From positions 36,876-100,875 of the forward strand of contig NZ_JAGGOJ010000040.1 of NCBI RefSeq assembly GCF_018614575.1: DNA of 64,000 nt. The letters run 5' to 3'. Position numbers and translations under genes: made by a program. The notes below the pieces were generated by a model. That model made no database searches and was not told where the DNA came from. It saw nothing but the letters and a program-made list of their open reading frames with translations. The DNA is from Streptomyces sp. ISL-10. Lineage in GTDB: Bacteria; Actinomycetota; Actinomycetes; Streptomycetales; Streptomycetaceae. Below are positions 9,576 through 17,119 of the stretch, piece by piece (positions within the stretch are counted from its first letter, which is position 1; the number at the start of each line of letters is the position of its first letter).

Positions 9576-10970
9576 ATGCACGCCGACTTCTCGCGTGTCA
9601 CCTTCGACCCCGCCCGGCGGTTCTCGGCCGTGCTGTCCCAACAGGGCCGGGTACAGCTCGATTCCGAGATCAACGAGCAGTCGGCGATCCTTCTCCACTA
9701 TCTCCGTACCCTGGCCGCCGACCTCCTGGGGCCGGCGGCGTACCCGTCCGACGCCGACGACGAAACCCTCGGCGGGTTCGGTGTCGACGCGTTCGACGGG
9801 GAGAACTTCACCCTGGCACCGGGACGCATGTACGTCGACGGCATCCTTTGCGAGTGCGACGGCACGGACTACTGGAAGCAGCCCGACGGCCACCTCGACC
9901 CCGAGAGGGAGAGCGACCGGCTGCCGAACGGCCCGTTCCTGGTCTATCTGCGGGTGTGGGAGCGTCTGGTCACCGCTGTCGAAGCTCCGGGCATCCGGGA
10001 AGTGGCCCTCGGACTGAACGGACCCGACACGGCCGCGCGGACCCAGGTGGTCTGGCAGGTGTGCTGGATGCCCCTGGAAGCCCACGCGTTCCATCCCGAC
10101 ATGCGCAGCGCGACGCGGTACCTGCGCGAACGCCTCGGCCGTATGTACAAGCCGCGCGGACTGCTCGCCGCCCGGGCCCGCCGCCCCGAGGGCGACGGCG
10201 TCCCCTGCGATCTGTCTCCCTCTTCCGGCTATCGCGGACCCGAGAACCAGCTCTACCGCGTGGAGGTGCATCAGGCCGGAACCGCGGAGACCGCGAGGTT
10301 CAAGTGGTCCCGGGAGAACGGCTCGGTGGTCCTCCCGATCAGATCCGTCTCCGGTCCCTCGGTCGAGCTGGAGACGCTGGGCAGGGACGACAAGCTCGGC
10401 CTGGAGATCGGCGACGTCGTCGAAATCGTCGACGACGCCTCCGTCTGCCGGGCCGCCACCGACAACCTCGCGGAGCGCTCTCCCCGGCTCTACACGATCA
10501 AGGAGGTCGACCACGCCGGCTTCAGGGTGCTGCTGGACGCGCAACCGGCCGGCGATCCGCACCACCCCACCGGCGGCCGGGTGCCCGAGCACCATCCCTA
10601 CCTGCGCCGCTGGGACCAAGGGGCGGCCGGGTGGGGCAGCCGTGACGGCGGTTCCGCCGAGCCCGTGGACGCGGAATGGGGACTGCCGGTCTTGGAGGGG
10701 GAGTGGCTTTCGCTGGAGGACGGCATCGAAGTACGGTTCGAACGGAGCGACAGCGAGCCCCGTACGTACCGCAGGGGTGACCACTGGCTGATCCCGGCCA
10801 GGGTGCTCACCGGCGACGTCGAATGGCCGACGAGCCGCAGTGGCCGCCCCGCGTCGCGGACGCCGCACGGGATCGACTACCGCTACGCGGCCCTCGCTCT
10901 CCTCCAGCCCTACGGCGACAGCGACTACCGGATGGTGGACCTGCGGGTGCCCATCCCACAACGGCGCTAG
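9576..10970 (+). CDS. DUF6519-like eCIS-associated protein
   Basis: A 464-residue protein beginning MHADFSRVTFDPARRFSAV followed by LSQQGRVQLDSEINEQSAILLHYLR, the hallmark start of DUF6519 proteins that accompany actinobacterial contractile injection loci. The central part (VYLRVWERLVTAVEAPGIREVALG, YRVEVHQAG, FKWSRENGSVV) resembles beta-rich tail-fibre or baseplate-attached domains. Function is unknown; position at the end of the operon fits a tail accessory or fibre. It is separated from the tail gene by 87 bases, a wider gap than anywhere else in the operon, with GGGAG before the ATG. It ends 16 bases before the convergent membrane-protein gene, with a shared hairpin between them. Confidence 0.72.
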   Translation: MHADFSRVTFDPARRFSAVLSQQGRVQLDSEINEQSAILLHYLRTLAADLLGPAAYPSDADDETLGGFGVDAFDGENFTLAPGRMYVDGILCECDGTDYWKQPDGHLDPERESDRLPNGPFLVYLRVWERLVTAVEAPGIREVALGLNGPDTAARTQVVWQVCWMPLEAHAFHPDMRSATRYLRERLGRMYKPRGLLAARARRPEGDGVPCDLSPSSGYRGPENQLYRVEVHQAGTAETARFKWSRENGSVVLPIRSVSGPSVELETLGRDDKLGLEIGDVVEIVDDASVCRAATDNLAERSPRLYTIKEVDHAGFRVLLDAQPAGDPHHPTGGRVPEHHPYLRRWDQGAAGWGSRDGGSAEPVDAEWGLPVLEGEWLSLEDGIEVRFERSDSEPRTYRRGDHWLIPARVLTGDVEWPTSRSGRPASRTPHGIDYRYAALALLQPYGDSDYRMVDLRVPIPQRR

Positions 10971-10976
10971 CGCACG

Positions 10977-11005
10977 TCGTGCTGGTCAGCCGCTGACCAG
11001 CACGA
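10977..11005. terminator. Hairpin at the end of the eCIS operon
   Basis: A perfect 13-bp inverted repeat with a three-base loop (CCG) starts six bases after the stop of the DUF6519 gene. Its right arm lies inside the last codons and stop of the convergent membrane-protein gene, so one hairpin can serve both transcripts. There is no U-tract, as usual for Streptomyces terminators. Confidence 0.65.
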
Positions 11006-11597
11006 TGATGAACACGATCCACGCGAGGAAGAGGACCACGGCGATCCCGACCACGATCTTCGGCGTGTGCTTGGCGCTGACGACCGCCCCGGTCGTCAGG
11101 TTCTGCACTTCCGGCGCGCGCAGCGTCCCGGACCGCACCCGGCCGCCGACCCGCACCCGGTCACCGCTGCTCAGGGCTCCGTCGAACCCGCGGCCCCGTA
11201 TCTCCACCGGCACCAGCACCAGCGAACGGCCGTAGTCGTCGTACATCTCCACGCGGAACGTGCAAACCACCGTGGTCCAGGTGCTTCCCGACGAGCTTCC
11301 GGACACCTCGGTCCGCAGCTGCACATCGCGCGCCAGCCCTTGGATCGTCCCTCCCGCCTGGATGATCGCGCGCCAGTCGGGACGCCGGACAGGAGGCGGA
11401 GGAGGCGGAGGAGGCGGTGGAGGCGGTGGAGGGGGTGGTGGCGGAGGAGGTGGGGGTGGCGGAGGAGGTGGGGGTGGAGGCGGAGGAGGAGGCGGCTGTA
11501 TCCACTTGCCCGTGAAACGCTCCCCGCACTCGCTGCACCGCCGCGCGCCGACAGGCTCCCTGTGGCCGCAGCTGTCGCATATCCATCCGCTGCTCAT
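10986..11597 (-). CDS. Tail-anchored membrane protein: zinc ribbon, 35-proline rod, beta domain, C-terminal TM
   Basis: A 203-residue protein in four parts: a zinc ribbon (C7-x2-C10 and C21-x2-C24), exactly 35 uninterrupted prolines (residues 35-69), a soluble beta-rich domain of about 100 residues that may be OB-like (TTVVCTFRVEMYDDYGRSLVLVPVEIRG), and one hydrophobic helix at about 181-201 ending the chain. The positive KHTPK before the helix predicts an inside N-terminus, so ribbon, rod and domain would face the cytoplasm. A 35-residue polyproline helix would span about 11 nm and its translation should depend on EF-P. It is convergent to the eCIS operon. Streptomyces eCIS loci are reported to encode a membrane protein, CisA, needed for membrane engagement; this could be that protein or an analogue, but I infer this from position and topology only. 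GGGAG precedes the ATG by nine bases. Confidence 0.75.
   Translation of the reverse strand: MSSGWICDSCGHREPVGARRCSECGERFTGKWIQPPPPPPPPPPPPPPPPPPPPPPPPPPPPPPPPPPPVRRPDWRAIIQAGGTIQGLARDVQLRTEVSGSSSGSTWTTVVCTFRVEMYDDYGRSLVLVPVEIRGRGFDGALSSGDRVRVGGRVRSGTLRAPEVQNLTTGAVVSAKHTPKIVVGIAVVLFLAWIVFIIVLVSG
11391..11495. repeat. 105-bp polyproline-coding tract
   Basis: Thirty-five consecutive codons of the form CCN on the minus strand. All four proline codons occur in irregular order, so this is not a single-unit microsatellite; protein-level selection for proline, or old slippage followed by silent change, explains it better than recent expansion. Confidence 0.9.
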
Positions 11598-11643
11598 GCG
11601 GTCCGCTCCCGTACTACGGGGCTAGTTGACCTCGTACGTGACG

Positions 11644-11790
11644 TTAGGAGAAGTCCTCCAGTGACCGTCCGCCGAGGTCGTTCAGCGCGACGGAGGGCGC
11701 GAGTCCGGCCACCGCATTGGCCACCGCGGCGTCCGTACCGGTCGCCGCTCGCAGGCACCAGATATTCAGAATCCTGGCGGTTGCGGCCAT
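11644..11790 (-). CDS. 48-residue hypothetical protein upstream of the polyproline membrane protein
   Basis: A short frame from ATG at 11790 to TAA at 11644 gives 48 residues starting MAATARILNIWCLRAATGTD and ending in GGRSLEDFS. It is too short for most ORF callers but has Streptomyces-like third-position GC, a possible GTAGGA ribosome site six to eight bases upstream, and ends 46 bases before the polyproline membrane protein in the same direction, so the two may be cotranscribed. No family is recognised. There is no signal peptide or TM helix, only an Ala-rich amphipathic middle. It could be an adaptor or regulatory peptide of the eCIS flank, or a spurious frame. Confidence 0.45.
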   Translation of the reverse strand: MAATARILNIWCLRAATGTDAAVANAVAGLAPSVALNDLGGRSLEDFS

Positions 11791-11978
11791 GGTTTCCTAC
11801 CACCGATTTGTTGACAGGGAAACAGAATAGTGCGCACACCGCCAGTATGGACCCGATGGCTTCGCGTCGCGCGTCGAGCTAATACCACAACTCCGGTCGT
11901 GGCACTCGCTCTTCAGACGTATAGTGAGATGAACGAATCACTCCGCTCTTTCCGTGCATTCGACTGGGAGGGAGTGCC

Positions 11979-12656
11979 ATGACTCGCGTTGCGAACAGCC
12001 TCGAAACGCTACGGGATCAGATCAATGCCCGGTTTCCGGGCCGGAATATCGCCAGCGATGGCGGCGTGGGCGACGAGGCACACCAGAAGAAGGGGAAGGC
12101 CAGCGATCACAATCCGTGGTACGGCCCTGGAATCGTCACGGCCCGGGATTTCACCCATGACCCGGCGCACGGCCTGAACATCCAGGAGATCGCCGACCAG
12201 CTGCTCGCGAGCCGTGATCCCCGGATCAAGTACGTCATCGCCAACGGCCGGATCGCCACCAATCGCGACTGGCAGTGGGCGCCGTACGACGGGGCGAACC
12301 CGCACGAGGCGCACTTCCACATCTCCGTCGTGGCCGACCCGCGGTGCGACGACGCCCACCCCTGGGCCCTGCCCATTCTCGGCGGAGGGAACGGCGGCGG
12401 CGCCGAACCCGGCATGTTCGTCACCTGGGGCACCGGCGTGAACGTCCGCACCGAGCCACGCCTGGGCGCGCCGGTCGTCACCGTCCTCGCGGGGCCGACC
12501 CGAGTACGGGTCGGGTGCCAGACGCGCGGCGACATGGTGAACACGGCAGGCCGCAATAATGACGCCTGGTCGCACTTGCCGGACTTCGGTGGTTACATTT
12601 CCAACATCTTCATCGATCATCCGGCCGCCTGGCTCCCGGATGTAGGCGAATGCTGA
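11979..12656 (+). CDS. M15-like peptidoglycan peptidase with C-terminal SH3 domain
   Basis: A 225-residue protein. The N-terminal ~125 residues resemble phage-type M15/VanY D,D-carboxypeptidases: ASDHNPWYGPGIVTARDF supplies H44 and D57, and NPHEAHFHISV supplies H112/H114, a plausible zinc triad. After a Gly-rich linker (residues 135-143), a bacterial SH3 domain follows (MFVTWGTGVNVRTEP, residues 146-215). The likely role is cutting the peptide stem of peptidoglycan, with SH3 binding the wall. There is no signal peptide, so the enzyme would be cytosolic unless released by lysis, a holin or the neighbouring contractile machine. GGGAGGGA lies just before the ATG. The family assignment is fairly sure; the eCIS payload idea is inference from location. 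Confidence 0.75.
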   Translation: MTRVANSLETLRDQINARFPGRNIASDGGVGDEAHQKKGKASDHNPWYGPGIVTARDFTHDPAHGLNIQEIADQLLASRDPRIKYVIANGRIATNRDWQWAPYDGANPHEAHFHISVVADPRCDDAHPWALPILGGGNGGGAEPGMFVTWGTGVNVRTEPRLGAPVVTVLAGPTRVRVGCQTRGDMVNTAGRNNDAWSHLPDFGGYISNIFIDHPAAWLPDVGEC

Positions 12657-12996
12657 ACGGTCAAGAGAAAGTGCTCGGCGGCAATAGCGGGAACGCCGCA
12701 ACACCCGCCAGTTCCTTTCCGACCACGGACCAGCGAGCGTGACGCCCGCATCCCCTGACGCACCGTCAGCAAGGTCGGCACCGAGTCGGCAGCCGTTCTC
12801 CCCGATGCGGGAGGGTGTACCGTCCGCCGTCGCCGACTCGCCCCCGACTCGTGGGTGAAACCGCGGAGGAGGCACGGCGTCCGAGCGGCGTGGCTCGATC
12901 AGCATCCTGCCTCTGGTGTGCTGTCGGGGAGATCTCGGGAGCCGATAACCCGCAGTCATGCGAGCCGACTTGCACCGCAGCGGCGGGGCAGGGACG
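12657..12996. other. Intergenic, no gene seen
   Basis: The 340 bases between the convergent peptidase and kinase genes contain only frames with poor codon bias. I see no strong hairpin or repeat here. Confidence 0.5.
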
Positions 12997-13515
12997 CTAC
13001 GCGTGGTTGAAGCCGGGGAGGGCGGGGACAGAAGCCGGGACAGAGGCCTCGGTCGCACCAGGAGCCTGCAGTTCGAACCAGACCGTCTTTCCTCGGCGAG
13101 CCGGACGGACACCACAGCGGTGGGACAGCGCATGGAGCAACCGCATGCCTCGACCGGATTCGTCGTCGGCGCCGGCCGCCCTGAGGCAGGGGAAAGCGGG
13201 ATGTGCATCGGTGACTTCGCACCGCAGTGATGCACCGCGGACAGTCACACTGAGCAGGATGGGGCCGGCCCCGTGGTGCACAGCGTTGGTCACCAGTTCG
13301 CTGACAAGCAGCTCTGCGGTCTCCGCTTGCTCAAGGGGCTGTTCGACCAGGACGGCGCGGGTGAAGCTGCGAGCGGCGGCCACGGAGGCCGGGTCACGAT
13401 CGAACCATCGGGGTCTGTCCTCACCTGGGCATGGCTTGGGAACGAGACGGGTGAGGTGGGCCAGGACGTGGGCCGGGCGACCGGTCAGCAGGCCGTCCCC
13501 TTCGTTTGTCGTCAT
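12997..13515 (-). CDS. RsbW/SpoIIAB-like ATP-binding protein (anti-sigma-factor-type kinase)
   Basis: A 172-residue GHKL/HATPase_c_2 protein. The N box (ELVTNAVHHG, residues 73-82), the G1 box (DDESGRGMRLLHAL, about 117-130) and a final G-KTVWFEL strand are all present. These Streptomyces proteins bind ATP and phosphorylate STAS anti-anti-sigma partners or act in small signalling switches; no STAS, sigma factor or helix-turn-helix partner is adjacent, so the target is unknown. I chose the ATG at 13515 since AAAGGGCGG precedes it; upstream in-frame ATGs at 13536 and 13605 are possible but add residues outside the domain. Confidence 0.8.
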   Translation of the reverse strand: MTTNEGDGLLTGRPAHVLAHLTRLVPKPCPGEDRPRWFDRDPASVAAARSFTRAVLVEQPLEQAETAELLVSELVTNAVHHGAGPILLSVTVRGASLRCEVTDAHPAFPCLRAAGADDESGRGMRLLHALSHRCGVRPARRGKTVWFELQAPGATEASVPASVPALPGFNHA

Positions 13516-13624
13516 GGTGCTGCCGCCCTTTCGCATTCCGGTTGTCCTGGACCTCTGTCTCCACAGAACGTCGGCGGCCACCGGGAGATCAACGCGTAGG
13601 CGCACCCATCAAGAGAGGGAAACA

Positions 13625-13813
13625 ATGGGTAGCGGCTCCGCTCGGCACGTGGGCTCTCAAGCCCCGGCCCTGCCTCCTGAGCACCGGCGGGCAATAAAGC
13701 ACCCGTGGCCGCGGCGATCCATCACGACGACATGCGCGGACGCAGACCTGTCGCTCCGGACCGCGCGCTCGGCCGGTGTGTTGTGCGCCTGGGTCGCCGA
13801 CGGGACCTCCTGA
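13625..13813 (+). CDS. Possible 62-residue hypothetical protein
   Basis: A short frame with an AGAGAGGGA ribosome-site-like run seven bases before its ATG. The product is basic and Arg/Ala/Ser-rich, with no recognised family, signal or TM helix. It lies in the gap between the divergent kinase and LAL genes. The ribosome site is the only positive evidence; the codon composition is mediocre. Confidence 0.25.
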   Translation: MGSGSARHVGSQAPALPPEHRRAIKHPWPRRSITTTCADADLSLRTARSAGVLCAWVADGTS

Positions 13814-13834
13814 CAGAAAGGATCCACAGGAACA

Positions 13835-13850
13835 ATGTGAAATGTCACAT
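13835..13850. promoter_or_regulatory. Palindrome ATGTGAAATGTCACAT upstream of the LAL regulator
   Basis: Perfect six-base arms (ATGTGA/TCACAT) around AATG, 127 bases upstream of the chosen LAL start. A copy with 14 of 16 bases identical occurs at 17711-17726 upstream of the liv transporter. It resembles a dimeric regulator's operator. The arm sequence is CRP-like (TGTGA/TCACA), but the four-base spacer is shorter than the six-base CRP spacing. Confidence 0.5.
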
Positions 13851-13976
13851 CCGACCTAGGCGGGGTCCTTTTGCTCTTCGCGGCGCCGGATTAGCGTGAT
13901 GCATACCAGGTTGCGGGGTTTGATGCGGAATGTAACGGGCAGCCGCCGGCCCGTAGCCGTTGTGACTGGGTGCGTC

Positions 13977-16865
13977 ATGGTGAGTCCCGATCCCAGCCTC
14001 CGCACCGCGGGCGGAGGTTTCGCCTTTGTGGGCCGTCGACAGGAGTCCGGTCTGCTGCGGGGCGCCCTGCAGCATCCACCCGCCGTGGTACTGATCGAGG
14101 GAGAGGCCGGGGTCGGCAAGTCCCGCCTCGTCAGCGAGGTGACCGGGGAATTGGTCGGCCGGGGCGGCCGGGTCCTGTACGGGTGCTGCCACCCCCTGCG
14201 CGAACCCTTTCCCTATGGGCCGGTCATCGACGCTCTGCGCCAGGTCGGCCCCTATCTGCCGCCGGCCCCCGAGATGCCCCCGCTGGCCGGCGCCCTGGCG
14301 CCGCTGCTGCCAGAACTGGCCGACCATCTGCCTCCCGCCCCCGCCGACGTGCAGGAGACCGGGTCTGAGCGCTACCAGCTGGTCCGGGCGGTACGCGCGG
14401 TCCTGGAGGCCTGCGATACCGCGATCCTGGTCATCGAGGACCTGCACTGGGTGGACGAAGCCACCCGCGAGCTGCTGCTGCTCCTGGCCCGCGATCTGCC
14501 ACCGCACCTGGGCCTGGTGCTCACCTACCGGCAGGAAGAGCTTCCGCCCCGCGCGCCCGTCCTGGGCGCGGCCTACCGCCGCCCGCCGGGCACCAGCGGC
14601 GCGGAGATCCACCTGGCTCCGCTGACCGAATCCGACATTCATGACCTGACCGCTGCCGTCCTGGGCCCGCGCGCCACTCACGCACTGGGACGCGTCCTGT
14701 TCGAGCGCAGTGCGGGCCTGCCCTTGGTGGTCGAGGAGGACCTGATCACCTTGAGTGAAGGGGGACATCGGGGACACCTGAGCGTGGGGGTGGTCGATCC
14801 GGTGACCGGGCTCGACCAAGCGGTGGTGCCTCGTGGACTGCGGGAGGCGTTCACCACACGGGTGCGAGGCCTGTCGGCGCAGGCCGTAGCGGTGGTGGAG
14901 GCCGCCGCGGTGCTGGCGGTGTCCACCGCCGAACCCGTGCTGGCTCAGGTCGCCGAACTCGACCCCGAACAGGGCATGGAGGCCCTGATGGAGGTCCTGG
15001 GCGCCGCAGTGCTGCTCGAGAACCGGCCAATGCAGTACGGGTTCCGCCACGCTCTCGCCCAGCAGGCCGTCTACCAGACCATCCCGGGTCCGCAGCGTCG
15101 CCGCCTGCATGAACGGGCGATCGCGGCCCTGCGTGCCTTGGACAGCCCTCCGCTGGTGCAGATCGCCCATCACTTCCGCGCCCTGGGCGACCGGGAGGGC
15201 TGGCTCACCCAGGCCGAGACGGCCGCCGCCCAAGCGCTCGCGCTGGGTGACCAGGGCACCGCCGCCGCCCTTCTCCACGCCATCCTCGCCGAACCCGGAC
15301 TGGACGAGGATGTCCGTACCCGCGTAGCGCTGGCCCTCAGCCGCACCGCGACCTACAGCGCCGAATACACGGCGTCGGTTGCGGTCCTGCGACGCATCCT
15401 CTCCGACCCCCAACTGTCCGCCACCACCCGCGGTGAGATCCGCGTCGGACTCGGCCTCCTTCTCACCAGTCAGGCCGGCGACCCGGCAGGCATCCGGGAG
15501 CTGGAACGCGCCATCGAGGAGCTGGGCGACCGGCGACCTGAGACCGCCGCGCACGCGATGAGTCATCTGGCGCTGTGGGCGACGTTCAGAGGGCGGCCCG
15601 CTGCAGAGGCACTGGCCTGGATCGAGCGCGCCGAGCGCGCTGTGCAGGCCAGTCCCGATGAGGCGGCGCGGGCCACGGTGCGCGCCAACAAGATCGCGGT
15701 GCTGGCCCAGATGGGGCAGCCGGAGGTGTGGGTGCTGATCGACCGCCTGCCCCGGGAAGGCAGGGACCTGTCCGTGCTGAGGCAGACCGCCAGGGCCCTG
15801 TACAACGCGGCCGACGCAGCGCTGGATCTCGGCCACGACGATCGGGTGGGAGCCCTGCTCGAGCAGAGCCAGGACCTCGCCCACCGCACCGGCGCCCCGC
15901 ATCTCGACGCCATATGCCGCGTTCTGCGCCAGGAACTCGCCTGGTACCAGGGCTCCTGGGGAGGCTTGGAGGACGCCTATGCCTCCTTGTTCGCCCAGGT
16001 CCCGGACATCCTGATGCTGGAAGTCGAGGGATCGCTGGTTCTTGGGGCACTCGCCGAAGCCCGCGGACAGTGGGGCCAGGCTCTGAAGAGGTACACCACC
16101 GCGAGGGACGCGAGTGGCTATGCGGTGTGGACCGCTGATGCGGCCGCGGGAATCGGCCGGGTCAGGCTTGCCCAGGGTGACCCCCTGACAGCCTGGGCGA
16201 TCACCGCCCCGGCCATGGACAGCCTGCGGCGCGACGGGCCCTCGCTCAGAGCCTCGGCCCTGGTCCCGGTCGCCGTCGAGGCCGCCATGGCCGCCGGGGA
16301 GCGCGCGTCGGCCACGCGGCTGACCAAGGAGTTCGAGCGCGCCGTCCAGGGCCGGAACGCGCCGGCTGCCCTCGCCCACCTGCAGCTCTGCCTCGGACTG
16401 CTGCTGCGCGACGACGACCCGGACCGGGCTCGCGATCACTTCGACCGTGCTCGCGCCACGTTCCAGGGCATCGGCCGCCCCTATCCCACGGCCCAGGCCG
16501 CCGAACGCGCCGCCCGCACCCGGATCCCCACCACGCCCCACCGTGCGGCCGAGGACCTGACAGAGATCGACGAGGTCTATCGGCGCCTGGGGGCCACCTT
16601 CGACGCCGCCCGCTGCCGGCGCGCTCTGCGCGACCTCGGCCAAGCCCGCTCTCCGGTCGGTCGTCGCGGCTACGGCGAGCAACTCTCCCCACGCGAGCAG
16701 GAGGTCGCCTGCCTCCTCGCCTCGGGCGCCACCAACCGCGACATCGCCCAGGCCCTCTTCCTCTCCCCCCGCACGGCGGAACACCATGTGGCCAGCGTCC
16801 TGAAGAAACTCGGCGTCACCAGTCGGCACGCCGTCGGCGACGCCCTTGCCACCAACGACACGTAG
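13977..16865 (+). CDS. LAL-family LuxR regulator with N-terminal ATPase
   Basis: A 962-residue large ATP-binding regulator of the LuxR family. Walker A is at residues 42-49 (GEAGVGKS) and Walker B near 150 (LVIEDLHWVDE). A long helical, TPR-like sensor region follows (about 330-880), and a C-terminal LuxR helix-turn-helix occupies about 900-958 (LSPREQEVACLLASGATNRDIAQALFLSPRTAEHHV). Proteins of this class are usually activators of carbon use or antibiotic clusters and respond to a ligand through the middle region. ATG at 13977 is chosen because FVGR, the conserved beginning of the ATPase, lies just after; ATGs at 13896 and 13923 are alternatives. A nearby palindrome and its twin before the downstream transporter suggest both may be in one regulon. 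Confidence 0.88.
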   Translation: MVSPDPSLRTAGGGFAFVGRRQESGLLRGALQHPPAVVLIEGEAGVGKSRLVSEVTGELVGRGGRVLYGCCHPLREPFPYGPVIDALRQVGPYLPPAPEMPPLAGALAPLLPELADHLPPAPADVQETGSERYQLVRAVRAVLEACDTAILVIEDLHWVDEATRELLLLLARDLPPHLGLVLTYRQEELPPRAPVLGAAYRRPPGTSGAEIHLAPLTESDIHDLTAAVLGPRATHALGRVLFERSAGLPLVVEEDLITLSEGGHRGHLSVGVVDPVTGLDQAVVPRGLREAFTTRVRGLSAQAVAVVEAAAVLAVSTAEPVLAQVAELDPEQGMEALMEVLGAAVLLENRPMQYGFRHALAQQAVYQTIPGPQRRRLHERAIAALRALDSPPLVQIAHHFRALGDREGWLTQAETAAAQALALGDQGTAAALLHAILAEPGLDEDVRTRVALALSRTATYSAEYTASVAVLRRILSDPQLSATTRGEIRVGLGLLLTSQAGDPAGIRELERAIEELGDRRPETAAHAMSHLALWATFRGRPAAEALAWIERAERAVQASPDEAARATVRANKIAVLAQMGQPEVWVLIDRLPREGRDLSVLRQTARALYNAADAALDLGHDDRVGALLEQSQDLAHRTGAPHLDAICRVLRQELAWYQGSWGGLEDAYASLFAQVPDILMLEVEGSLVLGALAEARGQWGQALKRYTTARDASGYAVWTADAAAGIGRVRLAQGDPLTAWAITAPAMDSLRRDGPSLRASALVPVAVEAAMAAGERASATRLTKEFERAVQGRNAPAALAHLQLCLGLLLRDDDPDRARDHFDRARATFQGIGRPYPTAQAAERAARTRIPTTPHRAAEDLTEIDEVYRRLGATFDAARCRRALRDLGQARSPVGRRGYGEQLSPREQEVACLLASGATNRDIAQALFLSPRTAEHHVASVLKKLGVTSRHAVGDALATNDT

Positions 16866-17119
16866 TCGCCGCGGGGTACCCGGTGCGCGGCCACCAACCC
16901 GTGGCGTGAAGCAGGTACGGGCGCGATGGGCTCGCCTCGTCCGCTACGTAGCGTTCCGCCCTACGTGCGGTACTCCCCTACCCAGCGATCCCCGGTAGGG
17001 ACTGCCATCGGTGACCGGACTGAGTTCGTCCGGCCATGGACCCGGCGGCCTTCTCTCCCTCTCCTGGAATGACAGGCCCTATGTCTCCGGATGACATCCC
17101 CTGGTGACCGGAGAATCCG

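Noticed and set aside
6546..10961. 1471-residue open frame opposite the tail genes
   Set aside because: It mirrors three real genes and has no family motif; it arises from codon bias.
13835..13850. CRP binding site
   Set aside because: Arms look CRP-like but the spacer is four bases instead of six; I keep it only as an unnamed operator.
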